From an uncultured Rikenellaceae bacterium (GTDB taxonomy: Bacteria; Bacteroidota; Bacteroidia; Bacteroidales; Rikenellaceae), in assembly GCA_947038405.1 (NCBI GenBank), contig CAMQVY010000002.1, positions 1 to 64,000 on the forward strand: a stretch of 64,000 nt of DNA. The letters run 5' to 3'. The notes beneath the pieces were generated by a model, which saw only the letters and a list, made by a program, of their open reading frames with translations, did no database searches and had not been told where the DNA came from. Below are positions 37,487 through 46,382 of the stretch, in pieces (within the stretch, counting starts at the first letter, position 1; every line of letters begins with the position of its first letter). The position numbers were made by a program, and so were the translations under genes.

Positions 37487-37545
37487 ATGAAATTTTCAAA
37501 AAAGTTTGATTAGAGTCTATCATCGAAGGCAGTTCAAAAAATAAT
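37487..37545 (+). repeat. Decayed partial copy of the dispersed repeat
   Basis: TTTTCAAAAAAGTTTGATTA then ATCATCGAAGGCAGTTC corresponds to the 5' half of the unit, with a shortened middle. It occupies the xylB-xylA gap. Confidence 0.6.
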
Positions 37546-37562
37546 TCATAAAAATTTAAATT

Positions 37563-38879
37563 ATGACAAAGAGAGAGAATTTTCCAGGAATTTCAAAGGT
37601 GAAATTTGAAGGTAAAGAGAGTCGGAATCCAATGGCATTCCGTTATTACAACCCCGAAAAAGTTGTATACGGTCGCAAAATGAAAGATTGGTTTAAGTTT
37701 TCAATGGCATATTGGCATACACTATGTGCTGAGGGTGGTGATCAATTTGGAACAAGTACAAAACAGTTTGATTGGAACAGCTCCGCAGATCCAATCGAAG
37801 CTGCAAAAGCAAAACTTGATGCAGGGTTTGAATTTATGCAAAAATGCGGCATTGAATACTACTGTTTCCATGACATTGATTTAGTTGATGAAGGTAACTC
37901 GATTGAGGAGTATGAGTCAAACATGAGAGCGATGATCGCTTATGCAAAACAACGTCAAGCAGAGAGTGGAATTAAACTACTTTGGGGAACAGCCAATGTG
38001 TTTAGCAATGGACGATACATGAACGGTGCAGCAACAAATCCGAACTTTGATACAGTAGCACGCGCCGCAGTTCAAATCAAATGTGCAATTGATGCAACAA
38101 TAGAGCTCGGAGGTGAAAACTATGTATTCTGGGGAGGTCGTGAGGGCTATATGACTCTACTGAATAGTGATATGAAACGAGAAAAACAGCACCTTGCAAT
38201 GATACTTACGCAAGCACGTGACTATGCTCGTTCAAAAGGATTCAAGGGTAATTTTCTTATCGAACCGAAGCCTATGGAGCCAATGAAACATCAATATGAT
38301 GTTGACACAGAGACGGTGATTGGATTCCTAAAGGAGCATGGTCTTGAGAAAGATTTTAAAGTAAACATTGAAGTTAACCACGCGACACTTGCAGGACATA
38401 CATTTGAACATGAACTACAATGTGCTGTCGATGCAGGTATGCTCGGATCTATTGATGCCAACCGCGGGGATTATCAAAATGGATGGGACACAGACCAATT
38501 CCCAATAGACATCTATGAGTTGACTCAAGCGATGATGGTGATCATTAAGGGGGGCGGAATCCAAGGTGGTGGAACAAACTTTGATGCAAGAACTCGCCGT
38601 AACTCTACGGATGTGGAAGATATATTTATCGCTCATATTAGTGGTATGGATATCTTTGCACGTGCACTTGAAACAGCAGCGGCAATTCTTGAAGAGTCTC
38701 CATATAACAAAATGATTACTGAGCGTTACTCTTCATTCGACGGAGGTAAAGGGGCCGAGTTTGAGGCTGGTACTTTAAGCTTAGAAGATCTTGCGACATA
38801 CTCTAAAGAGACAGGCGAACCTGCAACTATAAGTGGAAAGCAAGAGCTTTACGAAGCTATTGTAAATATGTATATTTAA
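37563..38879 (+). CDS. xylA: Xylose isomerase
   Basis: The 438-residue class II xylose isomerase converts D-xylose to D-xylulose with two divalent metals. The N-terminal extension (FPGISKVKFEGKESRNPMAFRYY) marks class II. The catalytic His is in YYCFHDIDLVD. Metal ligands are in LIEPKPMEPMKHQYD, NIEVNHATLAGHTFEHEL and GSIDANRGDYQNGWDTDQF. Bacteroidetes XylA of this type is widely known because it works in yeast. It lies between xylB and the transporter. Confidence 0.98.
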   Translation: MTKRENFPGISKVKFEGKESRNPMAFRYYNPEKVVYGRKMKDWFKFSMAYWHTLCAEGGDQFGTSTKQFDWNSSADPIEAAKAKLDAGFEFMQKCGIEYYCFHDIDLVDEGNSIEEYESNMRAMIAYAKQRQAESGIKLLWGTANVFSNGRYMNGAATNPNFDTVARAAVQIKCAIDATIELGGENYVFWGGREGYMTLLNSDMKREKQHLAMILTQARDYARSKGFKGNFLIEPKPMEPMKHQYDVDTETVIGFLKEHGLEKDFKVNIEVNHATLAGHTFEHELQCAVDAGMLGSIDANRGDYQNGWDTDQFPIDIYELTQAMMVIIKGGGIQGGGTNFDARTRRNSTDVEDIFIAHISGMDIFARALETAAAILEESPYNKMITERYSSFDGGKGAEFEAGTLSLEDLATYSKETGEPATISGKQELYEAIVNMYI

Positions 38880-38889
38880 TGGAATTACT

Positions 38890-39009
38890 CCCTGCGCGTT
38901 ATAGAACTAAACAACAAACTCTACAAATAACATAAAAATGTAAAGAGATAGTTTTTGAGGCCTAGTTCAAAGTTAAGTGCTATATCGCACCACAGCCTAA
39001 TGCGCAGGG
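38890..39009 (+). promoter_or_regulatory. Long-range stem between xylA and xylT
   Basis: CCCTGCGCGTTA (38890-38901) pairs with TAATGCGCAGGG (38998-39009) with one G-U, enclosing about 96 nt. Inside, GTGC-TATATC-GCAC resembles the last dyad of the dispersed repeat. It may tune the relative expression of xylT. No T-run follows, so it is not a simple terminator. Confidence 0.5.
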
Positions 39010-39037
39010 TAGTCTTCCCAAACTAAAATCTATTACA

Positions 39038-40444
39038 ATGAAAAAAAATAGTAGTTATTTAATGTTTCTCACTTTGGTGGCAACACTAGGTGGGCTACTG
39101 TTCGGATATGACACAGCCGTTATATCTGGGACAGTAAAATATTTAGAGCTTAGTTTTGTAACTCCTCTTGGACTTGGGGAGGCCGCCGCAAATTCACTAC
39201 TCGGGTTTCTTGTCTCTAGTGCACTCATAGGGTGTGTTATTGGAGGGATGCTTGGAGGGTATATGGCATCTAAATTTGGACGGCGAAAAAGTCTTATGAT
39301 TGCATCAATTCTATTTATTATATCTGCAATTGGATCTAGTTATCCTGAGTTTGGTTTTGGAGATGGCAGTACAGATGAATTTATAACTCAATTTATAATA
39401 TATAGAATTATCGGAGGAATTGGCGTAGGATTAGCATCCATGCTCTCTCCAATGTATATTGCCGAAATGGCTCCCGCAGAACGAAGAGGAAGTCTAGTAT
39501 CTTGGAATCAATTTGCAATCATATTTGGTATGTTGATCGTATATTTTGTCAACTATTTCATATCACTTCAAGGTAGTGAAGAGTGGCTAAGTACAACTGG
39601 ATGGAGATTGATGTTCCTATCCGAAACGATACCCGCAATATCTCTTCTATCTCTACTCTTCTTTATTCCCGAAAGCCCGCGCTGGCTAATGATGAATAAT
39701 AGAGAGAAAGAGGCTACATCTATAATTGAAAAAGTAAATTGTGGAGTTGGCGTATCAGAGGAGGTTTCAAATATCAAAGCATCACTTAAAGGTAGTGGCA
39801 GTTCAAAACTCACAACTTATGGTATTACAGTGATATTAATAGGTATTACACTCTCTATATTACAACAATTTGTAGGTATTAATGTTGTATTGTACTATGC
39901 ACCTGAAATATTCCGTAACATGGGAATGGGGACAGATGCAGCTCTTTTACAGACAATAATTGTTGGTCTTATAAATCTATCATTCACCACACTTGCAATA
40001 TTTACGGTAGATAAGTTTGGACGTAAACCACTAATGATTATTGGTAGTATTGGTATGACTGTAAGCATGTTCACTTTGGGATCAACATTCTTTTTGGAGA
40101 GTAAAGGAGCCTTATCGTTAGTTGCAATGCTTTGTTATGTTGCATCTTTTGCAATGAGTTGGGGTCCTGTTTGTTGGGTTCTTCTATCTGAAATATTCCC
40201 GAATAAAATTAGAGGTAAAGCCATGGCTATTGCTGTTGCATCCCAATGGGTTGCAAACTACCTTGTCTCTTGGACATTCCCAATGATGGATAAATCTTCA
40301 TACTTAACCGAAATGTTCCATGGTGGGTTTTCATACTGGGTCTATGCTGCAATGGGTATCTTATCGGCACTGTTCATGTGGAAATTTGTTCCCGAAACTA
40401 AGGGCAAATCACTAGAAGATATGGAAAAGTTATTTAAGAAATAG
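39038..40444 (+). CDS. MFS sugar:proton symporter, probable D-xylose transporter
   Basis: The 468-residue sugar porter (MFS, XylE-like) has 12 membrane segments, starting with LVATLGGLLFGYDTAVISG. It has KFGRRKSL between TM2 and TM3, PESPRWLMMNNREKEA after TM6, the QQFVGINVVLYY sugar-site helix TM7, KFGRKPLM and the C-terminal PETKGKSLEDMEKLF. Its place directly after xylB-xylA supports D-xylose as substrate. A long bidirectional terminator follows. Confidence 0.92.
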   Translation: MKKNSSYLMFLTLVATLGGLLFGYDTAVISGTVKYLELSFVTPLGLGEAAANSLLGFLVSSALIGCVIGGMLGGYMASKFGRRKSLMIASILFIISAIGSSYPEFGFGDGSTDEFITQFIIYRIIGGIGVGLASMLSPMYIAEMAPAERRGSLVSWNQFAIIFGMLIVYFVNYFISLQGSEEWLSTTGWRLMFLSETIPAISLLSLLFFIPESPRWLMMNNREKEATSIIEKVNCGVGVSEEVSNIKASLKGSGSSKLTTYGITVILIGITLSILQQFVGINVVLYYAPEIFRNMGMGTDAALLQTIIVGLINLSFTTLAIFTVDKFGRKPLMIIGSIGMTVSMFTLGSTFFLESKGALSLVAMLCYVASFAMSWGPVCWVLLSEIFPNKIRGKAMAIAVASQWVANYLVSWTFPMMDKSSYLTEMFHGGFSYWVYAAMGILSALFMWKFVPETKGKSLEDMEKLFKK

Positions 40445-40500
40445 TTCCATGCGCTCCCGCAGCGCCACCCGCGAAGGGACCTTCGCAGTCTAGTGTAGAC
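40441..40500. repeat. Decayed repeat-like segment after xylT
   Basis: GCAGCGCCACCCGCGAAGGG and CGCAGTCTAGTGTAGACAAACT resemble the central and GC-rich parts of the dispersed unit (GCAGTCTAGTTTAGTTCACTAAAC). The match is partial. Confidence 0.35.
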
Positions 40501-40521
40501 AAACTAATTAACTAACTAATA

Positions 40522-40566
40522 AAAATAGAGTGCCCTGAAAAATTAATTTCAGGGCACTCTATTTTG
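40522..40566. terminator. Bidirectional terminator between xylT and dnaK
   Basis: AAAATAGAGTGCCCTGAAA pairs with TTTCAGGGCACTCTATTTT over a 6-nt loop; both converging genes use it. Confidence 0.92.
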
Positions 40567-40581
40567 TATATATTATATAAA

Positions 40582-42507
40582 TTACTTAACCTCTTCAAAC
40601 TCAACGTCAGTAACGTTAGCATCTGATCCCTTCTGTCCAGCTCCAGGATTAGGCGCACCTTGTTGCTGTTGTCCAGCCTCAGGGTTTGCAGCTCCTTGAT
40701 CTTGTTGTTGAGCAGCGTAGATATCTTGAGAAGCAGCTTGCCAAGCATCGTTCAGCTCTTTTGTTGCACTCTCAATATCAGCAAGAACAGCACTCTTATG
40801 AGCCTCTTTAAGTTTAGCCAAAGCAGTATCAATTACAGCTCTCTTATCCGCAGGAACTTTATCACCATACTCAGTCAATTGTTTCTCAGTAGAGAAGATC
40901 AATGAATCAGCAGCATTTACCTTGTCGATACGCTCACGCTCTTCATTATCTTTCGCCTCATTTGCTTTCGCCTCATCACGCATACGTTGAATCTCTTGAT
41001 CTGTCAAACCAGAAGATGCCTCGATACGGATATTTTGCTCACGTCCAGTTCCTTTATCTTTTGCTGATACATTTAAAATACCATTTGCATCAATATCAAA
41101 AGTTACTTCAATTTGAGGAACTCCACGTTGTGCAGGTGGCAATCCGTCAAGGTGGAAACGTCCAATAGTCTTATTGTCTCTAGCAAGCTGACGCTCTCCT
41201 TGTAGGATATGAATCTCAACTGAAGGTTGATTATCTGCCGCTGTAGAGAATACCTCACTCTTACGAGAAGGAATAGTAGTGTTAGACTCAATCAAACGAG
41301 TAAACACACCACCCATAGTCTCAATACCTAAGCTAAGAGGAGTAACGTCAAGAAGTAATACATCTTTAACCTCTCCTGTAAGAACACCTCCTTGAATAGC
41401 TGCACCAACTGCAACAACCTCATCAGGATTAACACCCTTAGATGGAGCTTTACCAAAGAAATCTTCAACAACCTTTTGGATTGCAGGGATACGAGTAGAT
41501 CCACCAACAAGAATAATCTCATCGATTTGACCTGCCGAGAAACCTGAATCTTTAAGAGCTTGACGACAAGGCTCAATTGTAGCGCGAATTAAAGAGTCAG
41601 CTAACTGCTCAAATTTCGCACGAGTTAATGTTACAACAAGGTGTTGTGGAATTCCATCAACAGGCATGATGTAAGGTAAGTTAATCTCAGTACTAGTAGC
41701 ACTTGACAACTCAACTTTAGCCTTCTCAGCAGCCTCTTTCAAACGCTGAAGAGCCATAGGATCTCTTCTTAGATCGATATTATGTTGACTTTTGAACTCT
41801 TCAGCCAACCAGTCAATAATAACGTGATCAAAGTCATCACCACCTAAGTGAGTATCACCATTTGTTGATTTAACCTCAAATACTCCATCTCCAAGTTCAA
41901 GAATAGAGATATCAAAAGTACCACCACCAAGGTCATAAACAGCGATTTTCATATCACTATTCTTCTTATCTAATCCATAAGCTAATGCCGCAGCAGTAGG
42001 CTCATTGATGATACGACTAACTTTAAGACCAGCAATTTCACCCGCCTCTTTTGTAGCTTGACGCTGAGAGTCAGAGAAGTATGCAGGTACAGTAACAACA
42101 GCCTCAGTAACCTCAGTTCCAAGGTAATCTTCAGCAGTTTTCTTCATCTTCTGAAGAACCATTGCAGAGATCTCTTGTGCAGTATATTGACGAGAATCGA
42201 TGTCAACACGAGGAGTATTATTCTCTCCACGAACAACGCTATACGAAACACGCTTAATATCTTTCTCTACATCAGAGTAAGTCTCACCCATAAATCTTTT
42301 AATAGAAAAGATTGTGTTCTTTGGGTTAGTGATAGCTTGACGTTTAGCTGGCTCCCCAACTTTACGCTCACCATCTGATGTAAATGCAACAATTGAAGGT
42401 GTTGTGCGGTGACCTTCACTGTTTGGAATAACAACAGGCTCATTTCCCTCCATTACTGAAACACATGAGTTTGTTGTACCTAAGTCGATACCAATAATTT
42501 TTCCCAT
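40582..42507 (-). CDS. dnaK: Chaperone DnaK (Hsp70)
   Basis: The 641-residue Hsp70 starts [21 protein letters not shown]. It has [21 protein letters not shown] in the ATPase domain, the linker [18 protein letters not shown], a substrate-binding domain and a C-terminal Gln/Gly/Pro-rich tail ending TDVEFEEVK. dnaJ and grpE are not adjacent, which is common in Bacteroidetes. The codon choice is that of a highly expressed gene. Confidence 0.98.
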   Translation of the reverse strand: MGKIIGIDLGTTNSCVSVMEGNEPVVIPNSEGHRTTPSIVAFTSDGERKVGEPAKRQAITNPKNTIFSIKRFMGETYSDVEKDIKRVSYSVVRGENNTPRVDIDSRQYTAQEISAMVLQKMKKTAEDYLGTEVTEAVVTVPAYFSDSQRQATKEAGEIAGLKVSRIINEPTAAALAYGLDKKNSDMKIAVYDLGGGTFDISILELGDGVFEVKSTNGDTHLGGDDFDHVIIDWLAEEFKSQHNIDLRRDPMALQRLKEAAEKAKVELSSATSTEINLPYIMPVDGIPQHLVVTLTRAKFEQLADSLIRATIEPCRQALKDSGFSAGQIDEIILVGGSTRIPAIQKVVEDFFGKAPSKGVNPDEVVAVGAAIQGGVLTGEVKDVLLLDVTPLSLGIETMGGVFTRLIESNTTIPSRKSEVFSTAADNQPSVEIHILQGERQLARDNKTIGRFHLDGLPPAQRGVPQIEVTFDIDANGILNVSAKDKGTGREQNIRIEASSGLTDQEIQRMRDEAKANEAKDNEERERIDKVNAADSLIFSTEKQLTEYGDKVPADKRAVIDTALAKLKEAHKSAVLADIESATKELNDAWQAASQDIYAAQQQDQGAANPEAGQQQQGAPNPGAGQKGSDANVTDVEFEEVK

Positions 42508-42886
42508 AATTTTAAAATTTTATTTTATTTAGTTTATATTAATTATATTTTTTCAAAGTGTATATTCATTTCTGAATTCACGTACTACAAATATCAATCA
42601 TTATGCCAACCCTAATTATGCGACGTATTAACATAAATACTCTGCCAAAATAGAAATTTTGTCAGACAACATGACATATTGACTGCCACATAAATGACAT
42701 TTAATAATTAAACTTTGTTTTTTATTTGTAATATAAAAGTTATTCCCTATCTTTATAGTCGACGAGATTCTCAAAAAGAAAGGGCTCTTGGTAGATAATT
42801 TAGGTTTCAAACTTGACATAACAATATAACGTAAAAACAAACACTATATATAATAAATATATTATTAACCATAAAATTAGTTGATT
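42508..42886. other. Divergent intergenic region between dnaK and the small DNA-binding protein gene
   Basis: The 379-nt region holds no credible gene. It contains a dyad CTGCCAAAATAGAAATTTTGTCAG (42644-42667) followed by TGACATATTGACTGCCA and a further TGACATT. These make a cluster of TGNCA elements, perhaps regulatory for dnaK. A promoter-like TTG-N19-TATCTTTA (42726-42755) faces the small gene. Confidence 0.45.
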
Positions 42887-43135
42887 ATGATTATTACATT
42901 TAACGAGTTGCGTCGTATCAAGGACAAACTGCCAAGTGGTAGTTCAAAACGCATCGCAGATGAATTAAACATGGATGTTAATACTGTAAGGAATTATTTT
43001 GGAAGTCAGCAGCTAGATCTTGGAACTCCAGTTGGCGCTCACTATGAAAAAGGTCCTGATGGTGGTATAGTAACTCTGAATGACACAATTATACTTGATT
43101 GTGCAATGAAGATTTTAAATGAAAATAAACATTAA
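42887..43135 (+). CDS. Small putative DNA-binding protein
   Basis: The 82-residue protein starts MIITFNELRRIKDKLPSGSSKRIADELNMDVNTVRNYFG, which reads as a helix-turn-helix (SKRIADELNMDVNTVRNYF). A Gly-rich turn (YEKGPDGGIVTL) and a C-terminal helix follow. Similar short HTH proteins are widespread in Bacteroidetes without a known role. I used the ATG at 42887 rather than the TTG two codons upstream. It is monocistronic and ends at a strong hairpin terminator after a decayed repeat. Confidence 0.75.
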   Translation: MIITFNELRRIKDKLPSGSSKRIADELNMDVNTVRNYFGSQQLDLGTPVGAHYEKGPDGGIVTLNDTIILDCAMKILNENKH

Positions 43136-43155
43136 TTTAAAAACCTTATAAAACT

Positions 43156-43195
43156 TACCTACCCTATGTGGTAGTGCTACGTAATCACACGTAAA
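43156..43195 (+). repeat. Decayed repeat-family remnant
   Basis: CCTACCCTATGTGGTAGTGCTACGTAATCACACGTAAA parallels the CTGCCCTACGCGGATGGGCTACGTGATCGCAGTGAAC core seen at 18969-19005. Confidence 0.45.
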
Positions 43196-43206
43196 TGAGT
43201 TTTTTA

Positions 43207-43245
43207 ATATAGGCAGCTCCTTTTGAGGAGCTGCCTATATTTTTA
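43207..43245. terminator. Bidirectional terminator before hydE
   Basis: ATATAGGCAGCTCC pairs perfectly with GGAGCTGCCTATAT over a 6-nt loop, followed by T's. Confidence 0.9.
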
Positions 43246-43324
43246 ACAAAGTTTTATAAAACGGCTCTACATAATAGTCTGTAAGCTAAATATATTAATA
43301 ATGAATATTAGTATAATCTATAAG

Positions 43325-44350
43325 TTAAACTAAATTATTTTTCTTTGATTTAAAATGAGAAGAGTCACCCCACTCTCCATAATGTACTCTATCTTCAATT
43401 ATCTTACTATCAAATGAGCGTGGTTTATTATTGTATAAATTATAGTTAGCGCGTATATTATCGGGTGAAATGTTAGGCATTATAATATTTGCTCCACACT
43501 CGATTGCTTTTATCCTCCCCATAGGGTTAATTGCTTGAAGTGCCGTCGATGCAGCAATATTTATTTTAGGCATAATGATTCTCAAAGTTGCTATCATTTT
43601 TAGCGACATCTCAAACCTCCACTGTTCCGATTGCAGAATATTCGCAGTTTCTGCACCCAAAGGAGCTCCCTCACTAATCAGATATGGTCCCATTCCACAC
43701 ATATCTATATCCATACGCTTCATCCAAAGTAGATCATCAGCCAAATCTTCAATGGTTTGGTATGGCAAACCGATCATAACACCAGATCCAACTTGAAACC
43801 CAGCAATTCTTAAATTCTCCAGAGCAACTATCCTATCGTCATAGCTATGTTGTTTATTATTGGGGTGTATTTTATTATATAGATCTATATTAGAACTCTC
43901 TATACGCAACAAGTACCGATGTGCTCCCGCATCAAACCAGCGTTTATAGCTATCCAAAGTCTGCTCCCCCATAGATAGGGTTATTCCAAGATTATCGTTA
44001 GATAGTTTTTTTATCTCCTTTACCAAATACTCTATCTTACGAATATGTTTTTCACTCTTGACCTCCCCACACTGCAAAACAACAGAACCATAATTTGACT
44101 TATACGCAAACTCCGCAGCATCTAACACCTCCTGCTCTGAGAGGGCATATCGCTCTACAGACCGATTACTATGTCGAATTCCACAATACAAACAATCCTT
44201 TGAACATATATTACTATACTCAATCAATCCTCTCAGGTAAACGCCATCTCCAATAGCACTATTTCTCACCTCAACACCCTTCTCAAATAATCTATCCATA
44301 TCCGTAGATTGACTATTGAGCATCTCTATAATATCTTGTTTCGTGTACAT
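43325..44350 (-). CDS. hydE: [FeFe]-hydrogenase maturase HydE (radical SAM)
   Basis: The 341-residue radical SAM enzyme has the CxxxCxxC at CSKDCLYC (about residues 52-59) in SNICSKDCLYCGIRHSN, the BATS domain and a MIGLPYQTIEDLADDLLWMK segment typical of HydE. HydE works with HydF and HydG to build the H-cluster of [FeFe]-hydrogenase. Neither partner nor a hydrogenase gene is in the window. BioB is a relative, but the surrounding motifs favour HydE. It indicates H2 metabolism in an anaerobe. Confidence 0.9.
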   Translation of the reverse strand: MYTKQDIIEMLNSQSTDMDRLFEKGVEVRNSAIGDGVYLRGLIEYSNICSKDCLYCGIRHSNRSVERYALSEQEVLDAAEFAYKSNYGSVVLQCGEVKSEKHIRKIEYLVKEIKKLSNDNLGITLSMGEQTLDSYKRWFDAGAHRYLLRIESSNIDLYNKIHPNNKQHSYDDRIVALENLRIAGFQVGSGVMIGLPYQTIEDLADDLLWMKRMDIDMCGMGPYLISEGAPLGAETANILQSEQWRFEMSLKMIATLRIIMPKINIAASTALQAINPMGRIKAIECGANIIMPNISPDNIRANYNLYNNKPRSFDSKIIEDRVHYGEWGDSSHFKSKKNNLV

Positions 44351-44441
44351 TATTAAATGTTTTTTCCTATTTTTGTATTAACAATGTAAAGTTAATACTT
44401 TTTCATTAATAAGTCCTCTAAATTCGCCTATCTAAGAAGTC

Positions 44442-44491
44442 TTTAAGGTCACTGACCTAAGCGGAGAGTGTTGCGTGGTCTCAGAGAACAA
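44442..44491 (+). repeat. Decayed 3' half of the dispersed repeat
   Basis: ACTGACCTAAGCGGAGAGTG then TTGCGTGGTCTCAGAGAACA parallels ACTGTCCTACGCGGACGGCGG and TGCGTGGTCGCACTCAACA of copy 1. It sits just before tcdA. Confidence 0.55.
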
Positions 44492-44530
44492 ATATTTTAT
44501 CTTATATAATAAATAAATAGAAACTCAATT

Positions 44531-45250
44531 ATGGCCGAATGGTTAGAAAGAACAAACTTACTCCTTGGAGATGACAAATTAAATAAACTTCGTAATTCAC
44601 ACGTATTGGTTGTTGGCTTAGGAGGTGTTGGGGCTTATGCAGCAGAGATGATCGCCCGTAGTGGCGTTGGCAGAATGACAATTGTAGATGCAGATACAGT
44701 ATCAACAAGCAATATTAATCGTCAATTAGTAGCTCTTCACTCCACTGTTGGCGAGGTAAAAGCGAATATACTTGAGAGTCGTCTGAAAGATATAAATCCA
44801 GACATAGAACTTGTCGTTATAAAACAATATATCAGAGATGTTGAGATCACAAACCTACTAGACCTTGCAAAGTATGACTACGTTGTTGATGCGATAGATA
44901 CACTCTCGCCAAAGGTAAATCTTATAAAAGGAAGTCTCGAAAGAGAGATCCCATTGGTTAGCTCTATGGGGGCAGGGGCAAAAACAGATCCAACACTATT
45001 AGAGATTAAAGATATCTCTAAAAGCCACCACTGCCCATTAGCGCATATGCTACGTAAGAGATTATATAGAATTGGTATTCGTAAAGGGTTCCACGCTGTA
45101 TTTTCTCCCGAGCCAGTCAGAGAGGGTTCAATGATACTGTGCGATGAGGAGCATAAACAATCTAACGTCGGAACAATATCATATATGCCAGCAATATTTG
45201 GCTGTGCCTGTGCCTCCGTAGTAATCAGAGGTCTATTAAACGAAATGTAA
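44531..45250 (+). CDS. tcdA: tRNA threonylcarbamoyladenosine dehydratase (ThiF/MoeB fold)
   Basis: The 239-residue E1-like enzyme has HVLVVGLGGVGAYAAEMIARSGVGRMTIVDADTVSTSNINRQL (the ATP-binding Rossmann segment with Asp and Arg), then VVDAIDTLSPKVNLI. TcdA cyclises t6A37 to ct6A37 using ATP. Adjacent D-2-hydroxyacid dehydrogenase is on the same strand. The TsaC earlier in the window makes the precursor modification. Confidence 0.9.
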   Translation: MAEWLERTNLLLGDDKLNKLRNSHVLVVGLGGVGAYAAEMIARSGVGRMTIVDADTVSTSNINRQLVALHSTVGEVKANILESRLKDINPDIELVVIKQYIRDVEITNLLDLAKYDYVVDAIDTLSPKVNLIKGSLEREIPLVSSMGAGAKTDPTLLEIKDISKSHHCPLAHMLRKRLYRIGIRKGFHAVFSPEPVREGSMILCDEEHKQSNVGTISYMPAIFGCACASVVIRGLLNEM

Positions 45251-45293
45251 ATACTGCAACCCACAAAGGTTAATTCTTTAAATCACAAAAAAC

Positions 45294-46238
45294 ATGAGAC
45301 ATAATATTATTTTCTTAGACAAATACTCAGTCGACAATGTAGATACGAGTTCAATTGAGCAATTAGGAGACTATACTGAATACCATTACACAGAAGATTC
45401 TGAGATTGTGGATAGATGTAAAGATGCTGATATTATAATCACCAATAAAGCACCATTAAAAAGAGACATACTATCACAACTACCTAAATTAAAATTAGTC
45501 TGCATTGCGGCTACAGGTATGAATAACATAGATCTTGAAGCAGCTAAAGAGTTTGGTATCGAAGTTCGCAACGCAATAAACTACTCAACATCATCTGTTG
45601 CTGAGTCGACAATTTGCGGAGTACTGTCACTTATGAAACAGATAGCCTATTATGACGATTTCGTAAAGAGTGGGAGTTATGCCAACTCATCTTTTCTCTT
45701 CGATTTTGGACGCTCAACTTCTGAATTAGATGGGAAACGTTGGGGGATAATTGGCCTTGGAAATATTGGTCGTCGTGTTGCCACACTTGCAGAGGCATTC
45801 GGTTGCGATCTCTGCTACACCTCAACATCAGGAGTCATTAGAGATGAAAAGATTCAGTGTGTATCGTTAGAAGAGCTCCTTCAGAGTTCCGATATTATAT
45901 CCATTCACTCCCCACTGAATGCACAAACTAGAGACTTAATCTCTGAGAAAGAGTTTAAATTGATGAAGAAAAATAGCATCATTGTTAATGTTGCACGTGG
46001 AAAAATCATCAACGAACAAGCCTTAGCTGATGCACTTAACAATGGGTTGATTGCAGGGGCATATAGCGACGTATATAGCAGAGAACCGATAGAGTCATGC
46101 AATCCACTACTACACCTTAATGACCCTAAGAAAATAATATTAACACCACACTCCTCATGGTCAACAAAGGAGGCATTATCTCGACTAATAGGTTGCGTAA
46201 CTAATAATATTATTGACTACGACCAAAGAGCACAGTAA
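45294..46238 (+). CDS. D-2-hydroxyacid dehydrogenase (NAD-dependent)
   Basis: The 314-residue enzyme has the NAD-binding GIIGLGNIGRRVATLAEAFGCD, the NVARGKIINEQALADAL segment with the catalytic Arg, and the C-terminal LTPHSSWSTKEA holding the catalytic His. The closest known type is glycerate/hydroxypyruvate or lactate dehydrogenase; the substrate cannot be fixed. It follows tcdA by 43 nt. Confidence 0.9.
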   Translation: MRHNIIFLDKYSVDNVDTSSIEQLGDYTEYHYTEDSEIVDRCKDADIIITNKAPLKRDILSQLPKLKLVCIAATGMNNIDLEAAKEFGIEVRNAINYSTSSVAESTICGVLSLMKQIAYYDDFVKSGSYANSSFLFDFGRSTSELDGKRWGIIGLGNIGRRVATLAEAFGCDLCYTSTSGVIRDEKIQCVSLEELLQSSDIISIHSPLNAQTRDLISEKEFKLMKKNSIIVNVARGKIINEQALADALNNGLIAGAYSDVYSREPIESCNPLLHLNDPKKIILTPHSSWSTKEALSRLIGCVTNNIIDYDQRAQ

Positions 46239-46313
46239 ATAAAATATATTTTAAATTTGTAATATAATTTATGACAAACATTGTATATACTAATAAACCT
46301 CTATGTTATATAC

Positions 46314-46382
46314 ATGTTAATTGAAAATCTTGGTTATGGCGATGCAAGTTGCTTTGGTCAAATAAAAATAATAAATATATGA
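46314..46382 (+). pseudogene. Remnant of a second sulfatase N-terminus
   Basis: The frame from the ATG at 46314 reads MLIENLGYGDASCFGQ then six unrelated residues and a stop at 46380-46382. LGYGDASCFGQ is the conserved metal-site motif that follows the DD of sulfatases. It resembles the intact gene's own VDDVGYDDISCFG. ATTGAAAATCTT is shared exactly by this remnant and the start of the intact gene. Confidence 0.5.

Noticed and set aside
42640-42720. Sigma-54 (-24/-12) promoter for dnaK.
   Set aside because: TGGCAG occurs on the minus strand, but the spacing and TTGCA part do not match.
42628-42840. Minus-strand 70-codon ORF upstream of dnaK containing CHLCGS.
   Set aside because: No start signal or conserved domain; it overlaps the TGNCA cluster and a promoter-like element facing the other way. 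Probably chance in AT-rich DNA.
46349-46378. Sulfatase start at the TTG ten codons upstream.
   Set aside because: It would add MLWSNKNNKY before an otherwise normal signal peptide and uses a rare start codon; the ATG at 46379 is better.
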